This document shows, in pieces, positions 1 through 6,845 of a DNA stretch of 8,196 nt. Source of the DNA: Deltaproteobacteria bacterium (GTDB lineage Bacteria; Desulfobacterota; Desulfobacteria; Desulfobacterales; C00003060); assembly GCA_003647435.1 (NCBI GenBank), contig QMMV01000066.1:1-8196 (forward strand). The letters are read 5' to 3'. A program made the position numbers and the translations under genes. Below the pieces are notes generated by a model. It had not been told where the DNA came from. It was given only the letters and a program-made list of their open reading frames with translations, and did not search any database. Numbering within the stretch: the first letter of the stretch is position 1; each line of letters starts with the position of its first letter.

Positions 1-34
1 GCGACCACTGGCCAGCCCGCAACTGGCTATCATG
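1..34 (-). other. 3' flank of mfd with a weak hairpin
   Basis: These bases lie just downstream of the mfd stop. Read on the minus strand they contain a short inverted repeat, GCCAG and CTGGC (positions 11-15 and 23-27) around a 7-base loop. No T-run follows before the window ends, so it cannot be called an intrinsic terminator. An ATG at 31-33 opens a frame of 11 codons that runs off the edge, but it has no ribosome binding site, so a following gene cannot be claimed. Confidence 0.2.
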
Positions 35-3000
35 TCACGTTAGTTCTTGCAAGATGTTTTTGGCAACATTCATTGAAGTTATATTGGCATGGGGCAGTAT
101 CTTTGCGTGCAGCACATAGCTTGCGGTCAGTCGAAACCTCTGCGGATCTCTTTGTATGAGGCTTGTTATCTTTTCCGGTTTAACGTGGGTCTTTTCCGAA
201 AAAGTGAGCCTGAGGTGTCCGTTGGTCAGCTCCAGGCGCTGGATGCCGATTTTTTTAGACAAGACTGTCAGGGTCACCTTTTCCAGAAGGTTTCTTGCCG
301 GTTCCGGCAACTGGCCATAGCGATCCTGCATTTCCATGCTAAAATCTTCAATCTCAGCCTCGTCCGTAATCCTTGCCAGGCGCCTGTATGCCAGCAGGCG
401 CTGGTCGGTATCCGGTATATAGGTTTCGGGGATGTAAGCTGAGCGATTTACAACAACTTCAGGATGCACATCTACTTCAACAGCTTCACCTTTCAGTTCG
501 CTGACCGCGCGCTTTATAAGCTCAATGTACATATCATAGCCAACAGAGGCAATATGGCCTGACTGAGATGGTCCTAAGATCGTGCCGCCGCCGCGTATCT
601 GCAAATCGCTCATGGCAATCTTGAAGCCTGATCCAAGATCACTGTGTTCCATCAGTACCTTGAGACGCTTCTGAGCGTCCCTTGTCAGGGCACTTTCATG
701 GGGTATGAAAAGGTAGGCATAGGCTTGCTCATCTCCTCTTCCGACACGCCCGCGGAGCTGATATATTTGTGACAAACCGAACTTGTCTGCCCTGTTGATT
801 AGAATTGTATTGGCGGTCGGAAAATCGAGACCAGATTCTATGATGGTGGTGCATACGAGAAGATCGATCTTGCGATCCAGAAATTGCAGCATTACTTTCT
901 CAAGCTCTTCATCGCTGAGGCGTCCATGGGCGACACCGACTCGCACATGAGGAACTAAGGCTTGAATGTGACGTGCCACGCCCCAGATAGTGCGGATATT
1001 GTTATGGACATAGAATATCTGCCCCCCTCTTTGAAGTTCCCTTTCAATCGCTTCTGCAACCACTGTATCATCAAACGGGCAGATGTATGTCTTGATAGGG
1101 TAGCGATACTCAGGCGGGGTTGCAATCACACTCAGATCACGTATACCCATCAAGGACATGTGAAGTGTCCTTGGTATGGGGGTCGCGGTCAGGGCAAGCA
1201 CATCTACCGAACGGCGTAATTGCTTGAGTCTTTCTTTATGGCTGACGCCGAATCTCTGCTCCTCATCGATAATCAGAAGCCCTAAATCCTTAAATCCAAC
1301 ATCCTTTTGTAACAAACGATGAGTCCCTATAACAATGTCTACCTGGCCTTTTTTGAGTTTTTCTACGACCTGTCGCTGCTCACTCTGGGAAGAAAACCGG
1401 CTGAGCGTCTCCACCACAACGGGGTACGGCTCAAGGCGTTTTCTAAAGGTTTCAAAATGCTGCCTGGCAAGAACTGTGGTTGGAACAAGGAATGCTACTT
1501 GCTTATTATCCCATACTGCTTTAAAGGCCGCCCGGAGGGCGATCTCGGTTTTACCATAGCCGACATCTCCACAGATAAGCCGGTCCATTGGTACCGGAGA
1601 CTCCATATCCGCCAGCACCTCTTCGATGGCGCGGGTTTGATCCGGAGTCTCTCTGTATTCAAATCCTGCCTCAAATTCCCGGAAGTACCTATCCGGCGGA
1701 GAAAATGCATGGCCTTTCCGGACTTGGCGCCAACTGTATAGTTTAAGAAGTTCACCGGCCATTTTCTGGATCGATTTTTTTATCCTGCTTTTTGCCCGCG
1801 CCCAGGACTTGCCTCCCATCTTATCGAGACGTGGTTCAACTCCATCCACCCCGACGTATTTCTGGACACAGTTCATTCGATCTACAGGGACATAAAGCTT
1901 ATCTCCGCCCCTGTATCCTATCAAAAGGAAATCATTAGTAATATCCGCAACATCAAGCCTGACGAGACCTTCGTATTGGCCTATGCCATGTTCTCTGTGA
2001 ACAACAAGATCACCTGCTTTCAGGTCGTGAAAGCCGAGCGGCTCGGTTGTGTACTCCTTCCTCGGCACCTTCGGCAATCGGTGCTTTGGGCCAAAAAGCT
2101 CATCTTCGGTTATTATAGCCAGGGCTTCCCTGGGCCAGACAAACCCGGAGGAGAGTTCCCCCAGGCAGATGCTCAGGGTATTTTTTGCGACGTTATCCGA
2201 TGGAAAAGATTCAATAATGTCAATAGGTATTCCATAGGGCATGATAAGCCCTTTGAGGCGTTGAGCCTGCTTCGTTGTCCTGCACAACAGATACGGGGCT
2301 AAGCCTTCGTGAAGGTTGTTGTTGACCCAGTCTGATAGAGGTTTCAGCAATTCTTCAGAGTGCCTTCGGGACTTGATCTGCTCTGCAATAAGGTCGTTTT
2401 TTTCAATGGTGAAGTTGCAGGCAGTTCCAGCCCTTCCTGTCATCGGTACCATTTTGAAGGCAAGATGCAGGCCGCCGGCAATGCTGGCTTCTACTTGTGA
2501 TCGGTTCAGATAGAGGGCTTCTGGTTCAACGCAGAGGTTGCCCTCGTTTTTTGCCCAAAAGTAGTTTTTGGTCACTGTTTCTTCAGTTTCAAGAGCTATC
2601 TTTTCTATTGTTGCGGGATCAATGAGAACCGGAATGGTGTCTTTGGGCAGGTAGTCGAACAGGGTATTGAGCGATTGATAGACGAGCGGCAAAAGGCCGC
2701 CGATTCCGGGGAACCGATTTTGTTGTGTCAGTTTTTCAACGATTTCCTCGATTCGCGTGCCGGGCATTTCAAGGGTCTGGCCACGGGTGCGGATGCGGCG
2801 AGAAATGTTTTCGAGCTCACCGGGCTCAATGATCACTTCACTTGCTGGAAGCAACGTCACCTCTGACAGCTTTTTAAGCGATCGCTGGTCCTGCACCGAG
2901 AATGTTCTGAGCGATTCTATAATATCGCCAAAGAATTCGATTCGAACGGGATCAGGGTACAGGGGCGGAAAAACGTCAATGAGGCTCCCTCGAATTGCGA

Positions 3001-3577
3001 AATCTCCCGGCTCCTCAACCAAAACAGCATTTTGGTACCCGCCGTGAATCAGTTTTTGAACAAGGCCGTCTCTGTCAATTTCCTCTCCTGGAAGGAGATA
3101 TTCGGCAAACCGGGACAGAATGGCTTTCGGCATCACTTTTTGCAACACGGCAGCAACAGAGGTGATGATGATCGGGGGCTGGGCGAGGGTCATCGCCTGA
3201 TAAAGGGCCTCGACTCGCCGGCATGAGGTTTCCGGGTGATAGGAGAGAGGTTCGAAGGGCAAAATATCGTATGATGGAAATGCAATTATTGGAATGCCAC
3301 TTTTTGTCGAAAAGAAACGGATATCTGCTGCAAGGAGTTCCGCGTTTTTTCCTTTTGCGCAAAGGACAAACAGGGGACGCTTCAGCTCAGCCCGCAAGCG
3401 ATACAAAAGGTAGGCCTGCTCAGCCCCCGACAACCCCGTGCAGTCAATCCGCCCATCGGCACGACGGACTGTTTCTATGAGATCCGCAATGGAATCGCCT
3501 GGGAGGTTCACGTGAGTACCAAGACTTCCGTTCCGGAGCCAAGCTGGTTGCTCAACATTTAGCTTTCCTTCGTTCAT
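35..3577 (-). CDS. mfd: Transcription-repair coupling factor Mfd
   Basis: Mfd is a cytoplasmic ATP-driven DNA translocase. It removes RNA polymerase stalled at DNA lesions and recruits UvrA for nucleotide-excision repair. Counting from the ATG at 3577 (1180 residues) the protein shows a UvrB-like N-terminal region (about 30-330) and an RNA-polymerase-interacting domain (about 517-580, with GDLVVHREHGIGQYEG). The RecG-like superfamily 2 motor follows, with Walker A GDVGYGKT (670-677), Walker B DEEQ (771-774), TATPIPRT (797-804) and motif VI QLRGRVGR (940-947). A C-terminal TRCF/D7 domain lies at about 1040-1150. Length and domain order are those of complete family members. The frame is open back to an ATG at 3640 (1201 residues). 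I prefer 3577 because AAGGA sits 5 bases upstream of it, whereas the 3640 start has only a distant AAGGGG. The gene is divergent from the tRNA-Thr gene. Confidence 0.97.
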   Translation of the reverse strand: MNEGKLNVEQPAWLRNGSLGTHVNLPGDSIADLIETVRRADGRIDCTGLSGAEQAYLLYRLRAELKRPLFVLCAKGKNAELLAADIRFFSTKSGIPIIAFPSYDILPFEPLSYHPETSCRRVEALYQAMTLAQPPIIITSVAAVLQKVMPKAILSRFAEYLLPGEEIDRDGLVQKLIHGGYQNAVLVEEPGDFAIRGSLIDVFPPLYPDPVRIEFFGDIIESLRTFSVQDQRSLKKLSEVTLLPASEVIIEPGELENISRRIRTRGQTLEMPGTRIEEIVEKLTQQNRFPGIGGLLPLVYQSLNTLFDYLPKDTIPVLIDPATIEKIALETEETVTKNYFWAKNEGNLCVEPEALYLNRSQVEASIAGGLHLAFKMVPMTGRAGTACNFTIEKNDLIAEQIKSRRHSEELLKPLSDWVNNNLHEGLAPYLLCRTTKQAQRLKGLIMPYGIPIDIIESFPSDNVAKNTLSICLGELSSGFVWPREALAIITEDELFGPKHRLPKVPRKEYTTEPLGFHDLKAGDLVVHREHGIGQYEGLVRLDVADITNDFLLIGYRGGDKLYVPVDRMNCVQKYVGVDGVEPRLDKMGGKSWARAKSRIKKSIQKMAGELLKLYSWRQVRKGHAFSPPDRYFREFEAGFEYRETPDQTRAIEEVLADMESPVPMDRLICGDVGYGKTEIALRAAFKAVWDNKQVAFLVPTTVLARQHFETFRKRLEPYPVVVETLSRFSSQSEQRQVVEKLKKGQVDIVIGTHRLLQKDVGFKDLGLLIIDEEQRFGVSHKERLKQLRRSVDVLALTATPIPRTLHMSLMGIRDLSVIATPPEYRYPIKTYICPFDDTVVAEAIERELQRGGQIFYVHNNIRTIWGVARHIQALVPHVRVGVAHGRLSDEELEKVMLQFLDRKIDLLVCTTIIESGLDFPTANTILINRADKFGLSQIYQLRGRVGRGDEQAYAYLFIPHESALTRDAQKRLKVLMEHSDLGSGFKIAMSDLQIRGGGTILGPSQSGHIASVGYDMYIELIKRAVSELKGEAVEVDVHPEVVVNRSAYIPETYIPDTDQRLLAYRRLARITDEAEIEDFSMEMQDRYGQLPEPARNLLEKVTLTVLSKKIGIQRLELTNGHLRLTFSEKTHVKPEKITSLIQRDPQRFRLTASYVLHAKILPHANITSMNVAKNILQELT

Positions 3578-3652
3578 TCCGGTCCTTCGTTTTTCCAGAC
3601 TTTCCTCCTTCGGCAATCTCACCAAATCACCAGGTCGCATCCATCAAGCCCC

Positions 3653-3681
3653 TTGCCAGCCAACGCCTTTGATGCTATAAG
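3653..3681 (+). promoter_or_regulatory. Promoter of the tRNA-Thr gene
   Basis: A -35 box TTGCCA (3653-3658) and a -10 box TATAAG (3676-3681) each match the sigma-70 consensus at five of six bases and are separated by exactly 17 bases. Transcription would begin near 3688, about 18 bases before the mature tRNA. The mfd promoter must lie in the same short divergent region or in the tRNA itself; I could not identify it with confidence. Confidence 0.7.
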
Positions 3682-3705
3682 AGAATAATAATCCAACCAT
3701 GCCGG

Positions 3706-3780
<75 letters not shown>

Positions 3781-3995
3781 TAAAAGACCTGAAGGATTGA
3801 AACTCCCCTTTCACGTTGCTTACACGCGGCGCAAGCTGCTGCGCTGTACATCGCGATCGCACTGACTATAGCATGTTCCGTTTTCCGGGGGAAGCCTGAC
3901 TTTCAACATAGGGGTCACCCCTTAACGGCCTGTTGCCCAAATCCCTTTTCGCTTGGTCTAAAACGTTTTTTTGACAAATCTAAGGCTCGCTAAGA

Positions 3996-4004
3996 TGTGA
4001 TAAT
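3996..4004 (+). promoter_or_regulatory. Candidate extended -10 promoter
   Basis: TGT followed by GATAAT (3999-4004) matches the extended -10 form TGnTATAAT with one mismatch. A TTGACA at 3971-3976 lies 22 bases away, too far for a normal -35 spacing, so any activity would rest on the extended -10. Transcription would run into the palindromic element at 4061-4137. No gene follows on this strand, so if active it would make a small non-coding RNA. Confidence 0.25.
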
Positions 4005-4060
4005 CATATAAAGGGCTAAGAATTGAGCCTGAGAGAGTGATTGTCGAGTAGTCGGCCTTG

Positions 4061-4137
4061 CTATCCTCGTGCCCACGCTCTGCGGGGGACGCACCCGGAG
4101 CTGTCACTCATGAGGCAGAGCACCGGAAGCAGGATAG
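4061..4137. repeat. Degenerate palindromic (REP-like) element
   Basis: Nested complementary segments are visible. CTATCCT (4061-4067) pairs with AGGATAG (4131-4137), and GCTCTGC (4077-4083) pairs with GCAGAGC (4115-4121). Both gaps are exactly 9 bases, so the element is symmetrical. An alternative fold gives two side-by-side hairpins: CCCACGC with GCGGGGG (4072-4088, one mismatch), and an imperfect 32-base dyad running from CCGG at 4095 to CCGG at 4126 and centred on CTCATGAG. The cores resemble the GCCCACGCTCTGCGTGGGC type of dispersed palindrome that I recall from many proteobacterial genomes. That family link is from memory and unverified. Only one copy is in this window. Confidence 0.55.
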
Positions 4138-4274
4138 ATATGGATTCCCTCCGGCAGAAGTTGCCCTTCAACAGGGAGTCACGACATCGGCCATTTCCAG
4201 GGCGATAAGCAGGCTGTCAAAGACGTAATTCAACATAGTCAACAACGTACCCAACGTTGCCAGCAAGGTTATTA

Positions 4275-6446
4275 CTACCTCTTCGGCGAGGTGGAAAATG
4301 TTTTCACAAAGGCCAATACCAAAGCCAATATTCCACCGAAGCCAATGATCTCTTTTTGATAAGACCAGATATCCCGGACAGGAGACATATTGTATTTAGG
4401 CAGGACAAGATTCAGGTAATAGATTACGATAGGGAAAAAGATCATTGTGAAAAAAATAAGTACCGATTCGAAAAGAAGGCTCTTTTTCAAGAACCTCCTG
4501 AAAAACAGGACCATATCCTGAATTGCCCTCAATTTGTTTAACCTTATTTCAATTTTATCCAATTTTCTGCTTAGTTCTTCAGCAGATACAGCAGCCTCTT
4601 TGAATTTTTCTGAGACCTCAAGCCCGGTCATGTCCCGAAGTTCCTTAATCTTTGTCTTGATAGATTTCAGTTCTTGATAAATCTTATTAGCCAAACTCGG
4701 ATATCGATAATTGCCGATAGCACGACAGTATTGCTCAAGTCGCCTGTTTACTCCATAAAGGGCTTCTAAGAGTTCTCTTCTCTGATTTTCAGCGCACCTT
4801 TGGCAAATGGCAATGACTGATTCACTGTAGTAAATAATGTCATGATAAGCAAGATAACCATCACTTTTTGACAATTCCTCAATTTTTGCCAACAGTGATT
4901 TTGCTTTTGCAACTTTTTCCGCCCCTAATATTCCTGCTAAGTTACTTAGTTTCTTTTCCGCTTTAGCGGAGAGTCGCAGAGCTTCGTCTTTAACTTCGTC
5001 AAAAAGGCGCGTCAGCTCCGGGTGAATCATCTCGGAAAATGGAGCAAGCTCTGGATCAATCAAGGCATTTATATAAAATTGCCTGTCCTGCTCAATGAGT
5101 TTGATTAGCCGGCGCAAGGCCTCAGAAGTTTTTCCTTGTCTAAACTTGAAAAGGATGTTTTCGTATATCGCTTCCAGGCAGTGAGGTTCCAGGAAAAGAA
5201 GCTCTCTAATTGCTTCAGCAGCCGCGGAATGATAACCGTTCAAATGATAAAGGCGAAAGAGTAACAGATAAATAAGAGTCTTCCGGGGCTTGGTCCTTGC
5301 ACATTCCAGAGCTCTCTGCCAATGGTGTTCCGATCTGCCGAAGTCGTTTTTTTCTACGTTCAAAAATCCCATTACGCAATGCGCCCTGTAATCATTGGGG
5401 TGTTGTGTCAGAGATTTTTGGAGAAAGCTTTCCGCTTTGGACAAATTGGAAACACGCAAACAATCGAGGGCGACCCAGGCCGGACCACCTTTGTCTTCAT
5501 CGCTACTAAGTTTTCTTATGCTGCTCCAGCTTTCATTTTTTACATTCCAGATACTTGCAAAAAAGCGAAGTTGAAACACTCTTTTGAGTTCAAAAAATCC
5601 ATAATTCGCCAGTGTGGTTGGCCCATTTATTGCCATTCCATCACTGTTGGGCGGCCGATTCGATTTTTCCGATGCAAAAAGACTCCAAAAGAGTTTGTTG
5701 ATTGTACCAAGGGAAAGATATCCTAATTCTTCGAGGGCATTCGTTTTCTGAGGGAGGTGTTTTGAGGGACAGTTTGCCGTCAGATGTCTCCTGTCACCAC
5801 AATAATAACATGGTTGATTTTTGCCCTGAGCGATGGTTCTTTGATATAATTTGATAAGTTCGACATCCCACATTTGCACAGGGTTATCTATAGCCGGCCT
5901 ATCGACGGGATGAGAATGACTCTCCGGCCTGAACGTTTCTTTCCATATAACACGGTAGGCAGTGAGCCCTTCAGGGAGAGCTTTCTTCCCGGAAAGGTCA
6001 ACCGGTTCAAAGTCAGCGGCAGATAAATCTGAAACCAGTTTATAGACATGCCCAGAGATGAAAATTTGATCTGGATCGACCAGTGGTGTGAGTTTGGCTG
6101 CTATGTTTACAACACTGCCAAAAATATCGTCTTGTTCAATAATTCCGTTGCCGAAATGAATGGCAATTCTGATATGAATCGGATCCCTGTCGTCCTTTTT
6201 CTGATTATATCTGCGGAGTTCTTGCTGAATTTCTATGGCCGACATTAATGCCTCTTCAGCACTAAGAAAATAGGCCATGGCCGAGTCTCCCACAATCTTT
6301 ACCAGGGTACCGCCGTGGTGAGTCACGGCTGCCGAGACCAGTTGCTCGTGCTGCTGGAGCATTTCTCTGCCGGCAAGATCACCGTGAGATGTAAAGAACC
6401 TGGTTGAACCGACTATATCGGTAAAAAGGACTGCAATCTGCATCAT
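4275..6446 (-). CDS. Class III adenylate cyclase with zinc knuckle, TPR and C-terminal membrane anchor
   Basis: Numbering is from the ATG at 6446 (723 residues). Residues 1-170 form a class III nucleotidyl cyclase domain, predicted to make cAMP from ATP. Metal aspartates are D10 (LFTDIVGST) and D54 (KIVGDS). The adenine-selecting pair is K50 and D107 (DIFGSVVN), and N114 is present. The transition-state arginine four residues later is lysine (K118). A zinc knuckle C213-x2-C216-x4-H221-x4-C226 follows, then an unrecognised segment to about 320. TPR-like helices lie at about 321-465 and charged coiled coils at about 477-525 and 550-645. Two hydrophobic helices (about 657-680 and 700-715) near the C-terminus place the catalytic domain in the cytoplasm on a membrane anchor. 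There is no signal peptide. The frame is open back to a GTG at 6551 (758 residues). I prefer 6446 because GAAGGG lies just upstream and the homology begins at once. By eye it is more AT-rich than mfd and alr. Its partner genes and stimulus are unknown. Confidence 0.85.
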   Translation of the reverse strand: MMQIAVLFTDIVGSTRFFTSHGDLAGREMLQQHEQLVSAAVTHHGGTLVKIVGDSAMAYFLSAEEALMSAIEIQQELRRYNQKKDDRDPIHIRIAIHFGNGIIEQDDIFGSVVNIAAKLTPLVDPDQIFISGHVYKLVSDLSAADFEPVDLSGKKALPEGLTAYRVIWKETFRPESHSHPVDRPAIDNPVQMWDVELIKLYQRTIAQGKNQPCYYCGDRRHLTANCPSKHLPQKTNALEELGYLSLGTINKLFWSLFASEKSNRPPNSDGMAINGPTTLANYGFFELKRVFQLRFFASIWNVKNESWSSIRKLSSDEDKGGPAWVALDCLRVSNLSKAESFLQKSLTQHPNDYRAHCVMGFLNVEKNDFGRSEHHWQRALECARTKPRKTLIYLLLFRLYHLNGYHSAAAEAIRELLFLEPHCLEAIYENILFKFRQGKTSEALRRLIKLIEQDRQFYINALIDPELAPFSEMIHPELTRLFDEVKDEALRLSAKAEKKLSNLAGILGAEKVAKAKSLLAKIEELSKSDGYLAYHDIIYYSESVIAICQRCAENQRRELLEALYGVNRRLEQYCRAIGNYRYPSLANKIYQELKSIKTKIKELRDMTGLEVSEKFKEAAVSAEELSRKLDKIEIRLNKLRAIQDMVLFFRRFLKKSLLFESVLIFFTMIFFPIVIYYLNLVLPKYNMSPVRDIWSYQKEIIGFGGILALVLAFVKTFSTSPKR
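5769..5810 (-). other. CCHC zinc-knuckle coding segment
   Basis: This part of the cyclase gene encodes CYYCGDRRHLTANC, which fits CX2CX4HX4C exactly and has the glycine that follows the second cysteine in retroviral nucleocapsid fingers. The trailing Pro-Ser-Lys is also common after such fingers. The four ligand residues would bind one zinc ion. Known members of this finger family usually bind single-stranded RNA or DNA. That this one does so is inference. Confidence 0.8.
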
Positions 6447-6567
6447 GCAACCCTTCTGCTTATCACAAGGAGGCAGCACTGGAACCGCGGATGAATTTAT
6501 TCTCAGATCTGATTGCAGTGTCATAATTACATTGATCTTAATCGGCAACACTTCAGCTTAACTTGAG

Positions 6568-6596
6568 TTTATACCAGAGGGATTACACGGAGTTCA
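6568..6596 (-). promoter_or_regulatory. Candidate promoter of the cyclase gene
   Basis: On the minus strand TGG precedes TATAAA (6573 down to 6568), an extended -10 box with five of six core matches. A weak -35, TGAACT (6596-6591), lies 17 bases away. Transcription would start near 6561. That leaves only about 10 bases before the GTG at 6551 but about 115 bases before the preferred ATG at 6446, which is one more argument for the shorter protein. Confidence 0.45.
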
Positions 6597-6635
6597 GAAT
6601 TCAGAATAGCTTTAGAATTTGAGTGCCTGAATTCT
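6593..6635. repeat. AGAATTCAG inverted repeat and tandem TTCAGAA
   Basis: AGAATTCAG (6596-6604) and its exact complement CTGAATTCT (6627-6635) form 9-bp arms around 22 bases, with centres 31 bp apart, about three helical turns. Two tandem TTCAGAA units (6593-6606) overlap the left arm, and a further AGAATT lies at 6614-6619. The cluster abuts the -35 position of the cyclase promoter, so it could be an operator. Chance in AT-rich DNA is also possible. Confidence 0.4.
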
Positions 6636-6845
6636 ATTTTTGACAAGCATTTGAAAGTCAACAAGAAAAGAGATCCCCTTCCAGTTCCCGTGATCACGTC
6701 CCAATAGCTTTCCAGTATGCTGGAAAATTTCTTAGAGTTAGCTGATTATTCAATAGGGGGGGTTGCTCTGCAGATAGGTCAAAACGACTTGTGGCAGGCC
6801 TGTACTTGGTACCATCAACGGTATCGGGTTCTAAGATAAAAACTT

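Larger units (their letters stand above)
3781..4274. other. Intergenic region without a convincing gene
   Basis: This gap between the tRNA and the cyclase stop holds no open frame that looks coding on either strand. It contains a small hairpin GCGCA/TGCGC (3829-3844), a second one AGGGG/CCCCT (3910-3922), an extended -10 promoter candidate near 3996 and a palindromic element at 4061-4137. Neither small hairpin is followed by a T-run, so no terminator for the tRNA or for the cyclase is evident. Short frames of 22-32 codons exist here but lack support. Confidence 0.6.
6552..6845. other. AT-rich intergenic region between alr and the cyclase gene
   Basis: No coding frame is supported here. The half nearest the cyclase holds a promoter and AGAATT-type repeats (listed separately). 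The half nearest alr holds a 10-bp perfect palindrome CGTGATCACG (6689-6698), a hairpin TTTCCAG/CTGGAAA with a 4-base loop (6709-6726) and a run of seven G (6756-6762). On the minus strand, about 120 bases past the alr stop, the hairpin is not followed by a T-run, so it is not a convincing alr terminator. Confidence 0.6.

Noticed and set aside
89..3480. Many plus-strand frames of 60-140 codons opposite mfd
   Set aside because: All are antisense to a conserved, complete Mfd and none shows a domain or a start signal.
3853..3860. GCGATCGC octamer (also at about 2877-2884)
   Set aside because: It resembles the cyanobacterial HIP1 palindrome, but two copies in 8 kb could be chance and nothing else suggests a cyanobacterium.
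4115..4137. Similarity of CACCGGAAGCAGG to the SRP RNA core
   Set aside because: Only a short stretch is alike; the conserved apical loop motif and flanking stem of bacterial SRP RNA are absent.
4110..4208. 32-codon plus-strand frame with GGAG upstream
   Set aside because: It starts inside the palindromic element, GGAG is 9 bases away and also part of the palindrome, and the basic peptide resembles nothing I recognise.
4168..4236. 22-codon minus-strand hydrophobic frame as a separate small gene
   Set aside because: It has no ribosome binding site and no start further upstream; kept only as a possible frameshifted tail of the cyclase.
4275..6551. Pycsar-type antiphage cyclase operon
   Set aside because: The enzyme is a class III cyclase, but no adjacent TIR or separate membrane effector gene is present, and the retained K50 and D107 point to a purine substrate. 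The fused membrane helices alone do not justify the call.
6709..6726. Hairpin TTTCCAG/CTGGAAA as the alr terminator
   Set aside because: There is no T-run on the 3' side in the direction of alr transcription, and it lies about 120 bases past the stop.
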